DNA from: Deltaproteobacteria bacterium
GTDB lineage: Bacteria; SAR324; XYD2-FULL-50-16
Assembly: GCA_018657625.1 (NCBI GenBank)
Contig: JABHWU010000115.1
Span: 31,158 to 95,157, forward strand
Length of the DNA stretch: 64,000 nucleotides
Direction: 5' to 3'
Each line of letters starts with the position of its first letter. Within the stretch, counting starts at the first letter, position 1. A program made the position numbers and the translations under genes. Under the pieces are notes generated by a model that worked only from the letters and a program-made list of their open reading frames with translations, had not been told where the DNA came from and searched no databases. Of the stretch, positions 46,756 through 56,323 are shown piece after piece.

Positions 46756-47685
46756 TTAGGAAGAATGCTTAATAAATCCTTCATCCTCCCAAGTCAAAAA
46801 ACTTTTACCGATAACTTCAGCTGTATTACTAATGGCTACAAAAGCATTGGGGTCTGTATCAAAGAGTAATTGTTTTAAGCGCCCCAGCTCCCTCATATTA
46901 ATCACAGTATAAATTACTTTCTGCTCATTGTGCGTCCAACCACCAGAAGCATGGAAAAAAGTAACACCACGATCTATTTGTTTGATTACTTTTTCTGCGA
47001 TTATTTCTGCCACGTCACTGATGATAAAAACTGCTTTCCTTTGGGAAAAACCCGTCTGAACCTTTTCTACCACGATAGAATTAATATACATATAGATTCC
47101 AGTATATAAAGCCGTATCCAAGCTGAACAATAAGGCAGCAGCTGTAAGAGGAATGACGTTAATCGTAATAAAAGTTGTTCCCATAGGAATACTAAATCGT
47201 TTTTTGAAGATCATAGCCACAATATCTAAGCCCCCAGCTGATCCTCCCATACGCAGATAGAATCCAGTTCCAAACCCTGTCAATACTCCTGCCAGAACCG
47301 CTGCCATGATATTATCATGTGTTGGAATCACAATACCTGAAGTCACCTCCAGTGCAAATGTAAAAATGAAAACACCGATCAAAGAGGTAATCGTGTAATT
47401 GAAAGATATCTCTCTCCATCCAAAAACAAATATCGGAATATTAATAAGAAAATAAATGATACCTATCGAAGGCCAGCCGGAAAAATAATATATCACCAGT
47501 GAAACACCGCTCACTCCTGCTGAATAGTAGTTATGGGGTATCAGTATTCCATTCAATGCCACTGAAAATATCAAAGAGCCGATCATCACAGCCATAATTG
47601 TTCGCCAAAAACGTAAAGTGCTAAAACTCAAAATCACCAATTTTAGTTCTACTTTAAATTTTTTGGTATTAAGTTCTTTATTCAT
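46756..47685 (-). CDS. YitT family membrane protein (DUF161 + DUF2179)
   Basis: A 309-residue inner-membrane protein with five to six helices (first LSFSTLRFWRTIMAVMIGS, then ISYNYTITSLIGVFIF-like segments) and the motif GFGTGFYLRMGGSAGGLDIVA typical of YitT proteins. The C-terminal DUF2179 soluble domain begins near ISDVAEIIAEKVI and holds RGVTFFHASGGW. Some relatives are linked to metal or small-molecule homeostasis, but no transport substrate is established. It precedes two small unknown genes. Confidence 0.85.
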   Translation of the reverse strand: MNKELNTKKFKVELKLVILSFSTLRFWRTIMAVMIGSLIFSVALNGILIPHNYYSAGVSGVSLVIYYFSGWPSIGIIYFLINIPIFVFGWREISFNYTITSLIGVFIFTFALEVTSGIVIPTHDNIMAAVLAGVLTGFGTGFYLRMGGSAGGLDIVAMIFKKRFSIPMGTTFITINVIPLTAAALLFSLDTALYTGIYMYINSIVVEKVQTGFSQRKAVFIISDVAEIIAEKVIKQIDRGVTFFHASGGWTHNEQKVIYTVINMRELGRLKQLLFDTDPNAFVAISNTAEVIGKSFLTWEDEGFIKHSS

Positions 47686-47703
47686 AATAGTTCTCTTTTA
47701 AAA

Positions 47704-47925
47704 TTAAACTTCCTCATCATTTTCAGTATTATCTTCAATTAAATTTTGTTTCTTTTCTTTAGTGTAAAATAAAACACCAATTAAAATACCAGCCGTGGCA
47801 GCTGACAATTTTACTGCAACAGAAAAAGGAAAATCCAATAAAATGATTTGGGGTAATTGATAAGAGAGAAATCCAATCTGCAATAAAAATAGAATAAGAA
47901 GTACAATCCGAAAATAAACTTTCAT
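47704..47925 (-). CDS. Small two-helix membrane protein, 73 residues
   Basis: Two predicted membrane helices (VYFRIVLLILFLLQIGFLSY and VAVKLSAATAGILIGVLFY) and a charged C-terminal tail, an arrangement reminiscent of LapA/DUF1049 small membrane proteins but without a clear match. It is 9 bp from the gene upstream and 18 bp from the YitT-type gene downstream, suggesting an operon. Function unknown. Confidence 0.65.
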   Translation of the reverse strand: MKVYFRIVLLILFLLQIGFLSYQLPQIILLDFPFSVAVKLSAATAGILIGVLFYTKEKKQNLIEDNTENDEEV

Positions 47926-47934
47926 ATTGTTTTA

Positions 47935-49218
47935 TTAATTTAACTGACGAATGATGGGTTGCCAGAATTTTATCATCGGATCATTAGAAAAATCCTGAGG
48001 ATTTATCGTCCTTTTCTTTAAAAACATATCTAGCGGCCAGTAGGGTTCTCCGTCATTAAATACCCGCCCTGTGGTTAACATATTATCAGTTTCTGCCACA
48101 AGATGTAGCTGCCAATTGGGTGAATAATCAAGTAATTTTTGCCTAATGTTTTCCAAATACTCTATTTGGTTAAACGATCCTAAACAGCTAATCCCATTGA
48201 CATATTTTAAAATAAAAAAAGTAATAAAAACAGCCGGGCAAATTTTTGTCTGCTTAAGAAGTTTTAATAAACACTCCGGGTTTAAATCAGAATAGTTCGT
48301 CTTTTTCCCAACAAGACCAGATTTTTTCCAATACAGCTGTTCAACTTTGTAAGATTTCTTACCCGAATAAGTCCCCAAAAAAGCAGGAAATTCATTAAAA
48401 ACCTTCCAAATACTGTCCGTTTTATCCCCGAAGAAAACCTGAAATACCGGATGCGTAGAATCTTCTTTTTCTAAAATTTGGATCAGGTAATTAGTGATTA
48501 CCTGATTGATATCAAAATATAAAATATTTTCCTGATTAAAAACAAATTTTTGAATTTTTTCACAACTTTTTAAAGCCCATCGATTATAAAGTTTCCGTCT
48601 TTCCATTTGAGGAAGCTGTTTTCTGAGTTTTAAATTCAGATTTGAGTATTTATTGAAAATACCTTCTGAAATTTCAACACCATATGACAATTGATCCCTT
48701 TGACGGGCAGGAATTAAACTATATCGATGTTCGGTATTTCCATGTGATTCACGTTCCCTATTCGATTTAATAACCTGTTGGTAGGTTGCTGAATTTTTTT
48801 CCAATAAATCCTGTAGCCTTAAATTTTCATAGCTCAAAGAACCTGTCCAGGCAGAGTTAGAAAAAGCTACCCCTGAATTTGCGCCAACTAAATAGTACAA
48901 ATTTGAATTCAGACCACAAAGACTCATCAGGTCCAATGTTAAAAAGGTTGGCCCGTTGGTTGGTGTAACATGGTGAGCCGTCTGGATTACTGGTACTTCC
49001 ATTAATTGTTGACTGGCTTTCAAAATATCATTTGAACACCATCCTAAAGCTTGCCACTCTTTTTTCAATGCATTTAGTAGTTCAGATTCTATCTCAACCG
49101 GTTTTTTATCGAATAATCTTGATGAAAATTCTTTCAGAGGCATATCCTGATATTTTGAAAAAACAGTACTCAGATTCGGATAGTTTGCTATGTTAATTTT
49201 GCTCCGGAGTAATTTCAT
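47935..49218 (-). CDS. Hypothetical protein, 427 residues
   Basis: I do not recognise the family. Soluble, no signal peptide. A segment near residue 75 (QTAHHVTPTNGPTFLTLDLM) is followed by GANSGVAFSNSAWTG, so the middle part could be an enzyme. A distant BshC-like (bacillithiol synthase) fold was considered from the QT...GP-x-F pattern but is not supported by other motifs. It sits 3 bp from the mpl start, which suggests a link to peptidoglycan recycling or a shared transcript. Confidence 0.7.
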   Translation of the reverse strand: MKLLRSKINIANYPNLSTVFSKYQDMPLKEFSSRLFDKKPVEIESELLNALKKEWQALGWCSNDILKASQQLMEVPVIQTAHHVTPTNGPTFLTLDLMSLCGLNSNLYYLVGANSGVAFSNSAWTGSLSYENLRLQDLLEKNSATYQQVIKSNRERESHGNTEHRYSLIPARQRDQLSYGVEISEGIFNKYSNLNLKLRKQLPQMERRKLYNRWALKSCEKIQKFVFNQENILYFDINQVITNYLIQILEKEDSTHPVFQVFFGDKTDSIWKVFNEFPAFLGTYSGKKSYKVEQLYWKKSGLVGKKTNYSDLNPECLLKLLKQTKICPAVFITFFILKYVNGISCLGSFNQIEYLENIRQKLLDYSPNWQLHLVAETDNMLTTGRVFNDGEPYWPLDMFLKKRTINPQDFSNDPMIKFWQPIIRQLN

Positions 49219-49221
49219 TTC

Positions 49222-50625
49222 TTAATTATCCAGTCTTTGCGCAATTTGATGCTGAATACCCCCGAAAGCTCCATTGCTTAAAATTATTACAATATCACCG
49301 GGTGCCACGCATTGAACAACATGATCTACAATATCATCCAGATCTTTGATTAAGTGTGCTTTTTTCTCCATATTTCGTAACTGCAACACGACGGCCTCTA
49401 AATCCAACCGGTCCTCGGGTGCTATTTGTGTTTCGCGGTGAAGTTTATAAAAAATAATATGGTCAGCTTCTGAGAAAGCCCTTGTCATCCGGTCCTGATG
49501 AAACTTGCGCACTGAAGTATTACTTCTGGCTTCAAAAACAGCATGTATTCTTTGATTAGGCCATTTTTTTCTTAGGGCTCCAATAGTAGCCTGAATAGCA
49601 GTCGGATGATGGGCAAAATCATCAAATACCATGTTTTTTTCTGAGGTAGAAACCAATTGTAAACGTCTTCTAACATTTTTAAAACTTAAAAGACTTTTTT
49701 GAATGTCTTCAATGGCAATGCCTTCATGTAAAGCCATTAATACTACAGCAGTGGTATTATAAACATTGAATTCCCCCATCAAAGGAATTTGTAGCTGATA
49801 GGAAGTATTTTGAAACAATAGTGAAAAGTTGGTGTAACCATTATTCACATCAACAGCAAAAGCACTAATCACCGCATCGTTATCAGCTTTCTTTCCAAAA
49901 GTAATTACCGGACTAAAACCAGAATTAGCTACTTCTGTTGCTACTGGATCATCACCATTAACAATAATCAGCCCATTTTGTGGAATCTGCCTTAGCATCA
50001 GTGAAAAAGATCGTTTAATCTCATCCAGATTATTAAAAATATCGGCATGATCAAATTCTATATTATTGATAATTAATAGATCTGGTAAATAGTGGAAAAA
50101 CTTGGAACGTTTATCAAAAAAACTGGTATCATATTCATCCCCTTCAATGACAAAATATCCATTTTTCACATCCTGAGACGAGGTATTAAAATTCTCCGCT
50201 ATACCACCCACCATAAATCCGGTTGGTTTTTGACATTGATGCAATACATGCGCGGCCAATGAAGTTGTCGTCGTTTTTCCGTGAGTACCTGTGATAACAA
50301 CAGAACGATTATTTCTGATAAAATCACTCTTCAGTAATTCAGCCATAGATAAGTAGTGTAAATGCTTTTCCAGTGCGTATTCCACTTCCGGATTCCCCCG
50401 GCTTAATGCATTACCTAAAATGACATAATTCGGGTGAGGTTTAAGATTTTCAGGACTATAAGGGGTTTGGATTTCGATACCATTTTCCTGCAAAAAGTCC
50501 GACATCGGAGGATAAACATTTTCATCAGATCCAGTTATTTGATGCCCTCTGTTTTTTAACAATACTGCCAGTGACGCCATAGCAGTGCCACAGATACCTG
50601 AAAAATGGTAATGTTTGTTTGTCAT
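49222..50625 (-). CDS. mpl: UDP-N-acetylmuramate:L-alanyl-gamma-D-glutamyl-meso-diaminopimelate ligase
   Basis: Murein-tripeptide recycling ligase of the Mur family, 467 residues. N-terminal NAD-like fold (HFSGICGTAMASLAVLLKNRGH), ATP loop GTHGKTTTTSLAAHVL, MurC-type EGDEYDTSFFDKRSKF, and C-terminal VFDDFAHHPTAI and VFEARSNTSVR. The last two motifs favour Mpl over MurC. It reattaches recovered L-Ala-D-Glu-mDAP to UDP-MurNAc, which indicates a mDAP-type Gram-negative wall. Confidence 0.93.
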   Translation of the reverse strand: MTNKHYHFSGICGTAMASLAVLLKNRGHQITGSDENVYPPMSDFLQENGIEIQTPYSPENLKPHPNYVILGNALSRGNPEVEYALEKHLHYLSMAELLKSDFIRNNRSVVITGTHGKTTTTSLAAHVLHQCQKPTGFMVGGIAENFNTSSQDVKNGYFVIEGDEYDTSFFDKRSKFFHYLPDLLIINNIEFDHADIFNNLDEIKRSFSLMLRQIPQNGLIIVNGDDPVATEVANSGFSPVITFGKKADNDAVISAFAVDVNNGYTNFSLLFQNTSYQLQIPLMGEFNVYNTTAVVLMALHEGIAIEDIQKSLLSFKNVRRRLQLVSTSEKNMVFDDFAHHPTAIQATIGALRKKWPNQRIHAVFEARSNTSVRKFHQDRMTRAFSEADHIIFYKLHRETQIAPEDRLDLEAVVLQLRNMEKKAHLIKDLDDIVDHVVQCVAPGDIVIILSNGAFGGIQHQIAQRLDN

Positions 50626-50734
50626 TATTGATTATTGGAAATGATTTTAAATAAGACACTAATACAAGTTTAGTCATTAATTTTTAGAAATCTTTCAAAT
50701 TTGGAACCGGGCAGGTCGGGAGAAAAAATGAAAA

Positions 50735-53437
50735 TCAGTGGGCTTCCTGCCAGTTTTGTCCAACTCCGGCATCAACGATCAACGGCACTTTCAATTTTAT
50801 CGCTGATTGCATAATATTTTTAATGATCTCAATCGTTTCCTGCTGTTGATTTTGGTGAATTTCAAAAACCAATTCATCATGGACCTGCATCGTCATTTTA
50901 GCCTGTGAGGGGAAATCGTTAATTTGATTAAAAATATTTACCATCGCAATCTTTATCAAATCTGCGGCAGAACCTTGTATTCGGGTATTTATGGCAGCTC
51001 TTTCCGCCCCAGTTTTCACCATATTATTTTTAGCATTTATCTCCGGTATTAACCGTTTCCGACGAAACATGGTTTGAACATATTGATTTTCGCGACAAAA
51101 GGCGATGGTCTCATCCATATAATTTTTGATTTTGGGATATCTGGCAAAATAGGATTCTATAAAATATTTTGCCTGTTTATTTGAAACGCCAATCTCTTTT
51201 GCCAGACGGAAGGCCCCCATGCCATATATAATCCCGAAATTAACAGCTTTGGCAGCCCTGCGATCATCCCCTGTTATAGAATCAATTGATTTTCCGAAAA
51301 TTGCTGCAGCTGTTTCTGTATGGATATCCCCATTATTGTTATAAACATTCAGTAAACTTTCATCTTCAGATAAATGGGCTAAAAATCTTAATTCAATTTG
51401 AGAATAATCAAATGAAACAATTGAAAAACCGGATTCGGCGATAAAGGCTTTACGGATCTTACGTCCATCCTGGCTACGTATGGGAATATTTTGCAGGTTA
51501 GGGTTTCTGGAGCTCAATCTGCCAGTCACTGTAGCTGCCTGGTTATATGAAGTATGAATTCGACCGGTCTTTTTACTAACCAATGTCGGCAATACGGATA
51601 GATAAGTATTAATCAGTTTATTTTTAGTTCTATATTGGAGTAAAGAAAAACCAATCGGATGCTCCTGAGCAATCTTTTCAAGCACATTAACGTCTGTCGA
51701 GTATCCCGTTTTCGTTTTCTTTTTTCCCCCTGACAAACCTAAATCATCAAAAAGAACAGCACCTAATTGTTGAGTAGAATTAATATTAAATTCTTTGCCA
51801 GCTTGAAAAAATATCGATTGCTCCAAAACTTTTAATTCCTGTCTCATCTGCTCACATAAATTTTGAAGATATTGTGCATCAATTTTAACACCACAATTTT
51901 CTATTTGAGCTAAAGCCCGACAAAGCGGAATTTCAATATTCTGGTAAAGATCTTTTAAATTTTCCTGGGCCAGTTTCGGATGAAGGATCTTATGAATTCG
52001 GTGAGTTGCATCAGCATCTTCAGCAGCATAAGTCAAAGCTTCTTTAACCGGAACACGATCAAATGTTATCTGTTTTTTCCCTTTTCCAGCCACTTCTTCA
52101 AATTTGATCATTTCATGGTTCAGATAACGAGCGGCTAAAACATCAAGATTATGTCGCGGTATATTAGACTCCAATAGGTATGACTGAAGCATGGTGTCTT
52201 CAATTTTCGCTTTGATTTCAACCTTATAATTGGCCAAAACCATTAATTCATACTTAATATTTTGACCGATAATTGTTAGATTTTCATTTTGAAAGACCGG
52301 ACCCAAAATCTCCAGAGCCGTTTCTATAGATATTTGTTCGATAGGTTCCCTGTGGGCAACCGGTATGTATACGGCCTTATTTTTTCCCCAGGCAATAGCA
52401 ATCCCGACAATCTCTGCCTCTATGGCTAACAACGAAGTTGTCTCCAGATCAATCGTTATCTCATCTTCTAAAAGTAAATTCTTTTGAATTTTGATTAAAT
52501 CATCAGACTTTGTAATTAATTGATACTGGTTATAATCTAATGATTTATCGTCCGATTGCGCTGATAATTGATCCGTTGAATCTAATTCCGGGTGCCCGGT
52601 AATAAATTCGTCCGGTCTAAAACTCATTTTTGAATAAAACCGTTTTAACTGATTTAAATCCGGCTGCATTATTATTAAATCATCCAGCGTCATGTCTAAC
52701 GGGATATCACATTTTATTTGTGTTAACCGTAGGCTAAGATTAACGTTATCAAGGGAGTTCTCAATATTTTGTTTTTGTTTTCCAGCTAATTTATTGATAT
52801 TTTGATAGATACCCTCAATGGACCCGTATTTTTTAAGCAATTTTAAAGCACTCTTAGGGCCTATTCCTGCCGCACCCGGTATATTATCTGAATTGTCGCC
52901 CATTAAAGCAAGATATTGTGGAATCATTTCTGGTTTGACACCAAATTTTTCGACAACATCATCAGCTTTGTATAATGTTGATTTCAAGGTATCATACATA
53001 GAAACATTATCGTTTATTAATTGCGTCAAATCCTTGTCCCCTGAAATAATCATAACTTCAATTTCAGAAGAAAATTTTCCAGCCAAACTACCGATGATAT
53101 CATCCGCCTCATATGATTTCATTTTTATCATCGGTAGATTTAATGATTCTACAAATTCAAAGATGGGCTCAAACTGTACTTTCAAATCATCAGGAGTAGC
53201 ACTACGATTAGCTTTATATTCAGAATAGATTTCATGTCGAAAGGTAGGGCCGGGCATATCAAAAACCATCACACAATGGGTTGGATTGATATCTCTTAAG
53301 AGTTGCGCCAACATGTTCTTAAAACCGAATACCGCATTTGTCGGCACCCCTTCTTTATTGGTCAAAGTTGCGCGAATCCCATAAAATGCTCTGAAGATAT
53401 ATGAGTTTCCATCTACTAAAACTAGTCGATCTGTCAT
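50735..53437 (-). CDS. polA: DNA polymerase I
   Basis: Repair and Okazaki-processing polymerase, 900 residues. 5'-3' exonuclease domain begins MTDRLVLVDGNSYIFRAFYG. The 3'-5' exonuclease has DxE in ITIDLETTSL, and the DEDD third acidic site reads GQNIKYE (Glu397) rather than the usual Asp, followed by YAAEDADATHRIH. Polymerase motifs A (FDYSQIELRFLAHLS), B (AAKAVNFGIIYGM) and C (QVHDELVFEI) are intact. The Asp-to-Glu change may reduce proofreading. Confidence 0.97.
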   Translation of the reverse strand: MTDRLVLVDGNSYIFRAFYGIRATLTNKEGVPTNAVFGFKNMLAQLLRDINPTHCVMVFDMPGPTFRHEIYSEYKANRSATPDDLKVQFEPIFEFVESLNLPMIKMKSYEADDIIGSLAGKFSSEIEVMIISGDKDLTQLINDNVSMYDTLKSTLYKADDVVEKFGVKPEMIPQYLALMGDNSDNIPGAAGIGPKSALKLLKKYGSIEGIYQNINKLAGKQKQNIENSLDNVNLSLRLTQIKCDIPLDMTLDDLIIMQPDLNQLKRFYSKMSFRPDEFITGHPELDSTDQLSAQSDDKSLDYNQYQLITKSDDLIKIQKNLLLEDEITIDLETTSLLAIEAEIVGIAIAWGKNKAVYIPVAHREPIEQISIETALEILGPVFQNENLTIIGQNIKYELMVLANYKVEIKAKIEDTMLQSYLLESNIPRHNLDVLAARYLNHEMIKFEEVAGKGKKQITFDRVPVKEALTYAAEDADATHRIHKILHPKLAQENLKDLYQNIEIPLCRALAQIENCGVKIDAQYLQNLCEQMRQELKVLEQSIFFQAGKEFNINSTQQLGAVLFDDLGLSGGKKKTKTGYSTDVNVLEKIAQEHPIGFSLLQYRTKNKLINTYLSVLPTLVSKKTGRIHTSYNQAATVTGRLSSRNPNLQNIPIRSQDGRKIRKAFIAESGFSIVSFDYSQIELRFLAHLSEDESLLNVYNNNGDIHTETAAAIFGKSIDSITGDDRRAAKAVNFGIIYGMGAFRLAKEIGVSNKQAKYFIESYFARYPKIKNYMDETIAFCRENQYVQTMFRRKRLIPEINAKNNMVKTGAERAAINTRIQGSAADLIKIAMVNIFNQINDFPSQAKMTMQVHDELVFEIHQNQQQETIEIIKNIMQSAIKLKVPLIVDAGVGQNWQEAH

Positions 53438-53532
53438 TACTTCCCTTAAAGTGCTCTCTGTTTATATAATATCTTCTTTTTATTTTATTATTCTTACATT
53501 TATCGGCTATTAAATGACCAAATTAGTAACTG

Positions 53533-54228
53533 TTATATTGATGGCACCAGCCATTCAATTTCTTGCTTCAATTGCTTATTAAGATATAAATTTGTATTTG
53601 AAAATTGTCGATTCCCAAAAAAACCACGATGTGCAGATAAGGGAGAGGGGTGAGGCGAAGTTAATACCAGATGTTTTTTTTGATCAATAAACTGTCCTTT
53701 TTTTTGAGCGTAACTCCCCCAAAGTAAAAAAACCAATCCGGTTTTCTTATTATTCAATATTTCAATTATTTTATCTGTGAATATTTCCCAGCCTTTACCC
53801 TGATGAGAACCCGCTCTACTTGCTTCAACCGTCAAAACACTGTTCAACAATAATACGCCTTGTTGTGACCAATGGATTAAACAACCATGATTTGGTGGCT
53901 GCAGACCTAAGTCCGATTGAATTTCCTGAAAAATATTTTTTAAAGAGGGTGGTTGTGGGACCCCGGTTTTAACTGAAAAACATAAACCGTGTGCCTGATT
54001 TGGTCCATGATAGGGGTCCTGTCCTAAAATAATGACTTTAACCTGATTGAATGGTGTCAAATTCAAAGCGTTAAAAATTTCTTTGCCGGTAGGATATATC
54101 TTTTTCCGTTTCTCTTTTTCCTGAATTAAAAAAGCTCTTAACTGCTGCATATATTCTTTCTCAAACTCTTCCCTAAGTTCATTTTTCCAGGAAGATTCCA
54201 GTTTTATTCTGTCTTGAATTTCTGACAT
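53533..54228 (-). CDS. ung: Uracil-DNA glycosylase
   Basis: Base-excision repair enzyme of family 1, about 231 residues. Water-activating loop GQDPYHGPNQAHGLCFSV, and the Leu intercalation loop HPSPLSAHRGFFG with catalytic His. ATG at codon 3 of the longer reading (54228) is preferred to the TTG at 54234. Codes upstream of polA, 95 bp from it. Confidence 0.95.
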   Translation of the reverse strand: MSEIQDRIKLESSWKNELREEFEKEYMQQLRAFLIQEKEKRKKIYPTGKEIFNALNLTPFNQVKVIILGQDPYHGPNQAHGLCFSVKTGVPQPPSLKNIFQEIQSDLGLQPPNHGCLIHWSQQGVLLLNSVLTVEASRAGSHQGKGWEIFTDKIIEILNNKKTGLVFLLWGSYAQKKGQFIDQKKHLVLTSPHPSPLSAHRGFFGNRQFSNTNLYLNKQLKQEIEWLVPSI

Positions 54229-54539
54229 ATTCAATCATCTTCAAACAAGGTTAATCATCAGGAATTTATTAATCGAGAACCTTCTGAAACACTAAATGAT
54301 ATAACGTTCATGGGCAAGAGCTAATTAAATTCTTTGACTATGTTATAGTCCAAAAAGTAGAATCAGAATTCAATTTATAATTACTGATATCATTTTCAAG
54401 TATTTCCCATTATTTTTGATAAAATTATTGTAATCTTAAAAAAAATGCCTTCACAAGAACCATTTTTAAAGGGAAACATCTGGTATTTGATCGAATTTTT
54501 GAATTGTCACTTTACTAGGTAGAAAGTCTCTTGGTATAT

Positions 54540-54595
54540 AATCATGAATTGATCCATGATTGGTAATAAAAGGGTTGATTTTAAGTGGGTCAACC
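54540..54595. promoter_or_regulatory. Paired inverted repeats upstream of the DUF2231-acyl-CoA dehydrogenase operon
   Basis: AATCATG/CATGATT (54540-54546 and 54555-54561) and GGTTGA/TCAACC (54573-54578 and 54590-54595) lie 20-80 bp before the first gene at 54618, so they could be operator sites. The rest of the 54229-54617 gap is AT-rich with no gene seen. Confidence 0.35.
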
Positions 54596-54617
54596 TCATA
54601 ATCATAAAAAGGAAAAC

Positions 54618-55166
54618 ATGAGTAAGCAAAAATTACATCTACACTCTATGTTGGTACATTTTGTTGTCGCTTTAGCACCTTTGGCCGCCATAGCTTTTAT
54701 CTTTCTCAAACAACAAGTAAACTTTCTCTCATTCGATGAAAGAACCTGGAGTTTTTTTACTGTTTTTTCAATTGTCATCATCTTTTTAACTACTATCCCA
54801 TCGATTCTTTCCGGAATTTTTGAGCGCGGCCATGTCTATGCAAAATGGCATACCACTCATAAAGCCAAAATGGTCTATTCTTTATTGCTAATAGCTATTT
54901 TATGTATTGAATTGATTTTGATGATTCAAAATGGGGTTCAGGACGAATTGTTTTCGTTACTAGGGATACTCATTATTTTTGGTAATAATGTAATCGCTTT
55001 TATACTCGGCGCTTTAGGACTAAAAATTTCAATGGGTCGACAATCACTGGCAAAAACATCTTATATTCCAGACCTGTTCAAGAAAGACCATACTGATATT
55101 CTGGTTACCGCCGGAAAATTGAGAAAAGAGGCCCCTAAATATATTGATTTAACTCAGGAGAGATAA
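54618..55166 (+). CDS. DUF2231-type four-helix membrane protein
   Basis: A 182-residue membrane protein. Its first helix holds the DUF2231 hallmark LHSMLVHFVVALAPLAA, and three more helices follow (SFFTVFSIVIIFLTTIPSI, MVYSLLLIAILCIELILMI, LGILIIFGNNVIAFILGALG). Paired His residues in the helices (HS...VHF, and HTTHKAK) are candidate haem or metal ligands. ATG at 54618 follows an AAAGGAAAAC site. It is 2 bp before the acyl-CoA dehydrogenase, so tightly coupled. Confidence 0.82.
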   Translation: MSKQKLHLHSMLVHFVVALAPLAAIAFIFLKQQVNFLSFDERTWSFFTVFSIVIIFLTTIPSILSGIFERGHVYAKWHTTHKAKMVYSLLLIAILCIELILMIQNGVQDELFSLLGILIIFGNNVIAFILGALGLKISMGRQSLAKTSYIPDLFKKDHTDILVTAGKLRKEAPKYIDLTQER

Positions 55167-55168
55167 AA

Positions 55169-56305
55169 ATGGATTTTAGCTTAACAAACAAACAACAAGA
55201 AACAATTGAGAAAGCGCGCGCATTTACAAAAGAATGGATTTCCCCAAATGCAACAGAACATGATCGTACCGGTGAATTTCCCAAAGACATTTGTCAGGAA
55301 GCATTTAAGCTGGGATTTATGAACCCACATGTTCCAGAAAAATTTGGCGGCCAAAACCATGATGTTTTGGATCATTGCCTGGCCCAAGAAGAAATTTGTA
55401 CCGGTTGTTCCGGAATTGGAACGGCACTCGGTTCAAATGGTTTATCTCAATATCCAGTTATTTATGCCGGGAATGATTTTCAAAAGAAAAAATTTCTGGA
55501 ACCGATGACACAAGAATTAATGTTTTCTGCTTATTGTGTCACTGAACCGGAGGCCGGTTCGGATGTTTCCAGAATCAAAACTGTTGCGAAAAAAGTGGGT
55601 AATGATTATGTCATCAACGGTGTTAAATGGTGGATTACCAATGGCTCAGTTGCCAGCTGGTATTTTGTTTTAGCCCGGGTCGAAGATAAAGCCACAGGGT
55701 TTATCGTACCCGCAGATACTGCAGGAATTACAAGAGGTGCCAAAGAATGGAATTTAGGTCAACATGCTTCTAACACCGTCAGAGTGACGTTTGAAGACGT
55801 TAAGATACCTGATACTTATCGTTTAGGGGAGGAAGGTGATGGTTTTAACATTGCGATGAAGACATTTGACCACACCAGGCCAGGAATTGCTGCCGGCGCA
55901 GTTGGCATAACCAAAGCTGCGTTAAACATTGGTTTAACATATGCAAAAGGTCGCCGAACCTTTGATAAAAAGCTAATTTCTAATCAAGGTGTGTCCTTCA
56001 AATTGGCTGAAATGGTAACTAAAATGGATGCTGCCAGGTATATGACTTATTTGGCGGCTGACCTATTTGACAAAAAACTGGATAACAGCCGTCAAGCAGC
56101 TCAGGCCAAATGGTATGCCGGTGATGTAGCGATGTGGTCATCGGTCGAATGTTGTCAAATATTAGGTGGTTTTGGATATACTAATGAAATGCCGGCTGAA
56201 AAACTGATGCGCGACGCTAAAATTTATCAGATATACGAAGGCGCCACTGAAATTCAAAAGATGGTTATTGTAGCTAAATTGATGCGAACCAAAGTCGTCC
56301 ACTAA
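55169..56305 (+). CDS. Acyl-CoA dehydrogenase
   Basis: FAD enzyme oxidising an acyl-CoA to the 2-enoyl-CoA, 378 residues. N-terminal helical domain, middle beta domain with CVTEPEAGSDVSRIKTVAKK and KWWITNGSVASWYFVLA, and C-terminal helices with the flavin-binding RRTFDKKLISNQGV and QILGGFGYTNEMPAEKLMRDAKI. Catalytic Glu is residue 357 in IYEGATEIQ. A strong AGGAGA site precedes it. It lies between two DUF2231 proteins, and no ETF genes are nearby. Confidence 0.95.
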   Translation: MDFSLTNKQQETIEKARAFTKEWISPNATEHDRTGEFPKDICQEAFKLGFMNPHVPEKFGGQNHDVLDHCLAQEEICTGCSGIGTALGSNGLSQYPVIYAGNDFQKKKFLEPMTQELMFSAYCVTEPEAGSDVSRIKTVAKKVGNDYVINGVKWWITNGSVASWYFVLARVEDKATGFIVPADTAGITRGAKEWNLGQHASNTVRVTFEDVKIPDTYRLGEEGDGFNIAMKTFDHTRPGIAAGAVGITKAALNIGLTYAKGRRTFDKKLISNQGVSFKLAEMVTKMDAARYMTYLAADLFDKKLDNSRQAAQAKWYAGDVAMWSSVECCQILGGFGYTNEMPAEKLMRDAKIYQIYEGATEIQKMVIVAKLMRTKVVH

Positions 56306-56323
56306 ACAATTACAGGAGAAATA

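Noticed and set aside
47935..49218. BshC (bacillithiol synthase) identity
   Set aside because: Only a short QT...GP-x-F pattern is suggestive. The wider family motifs were not seen, so no function was assigned.
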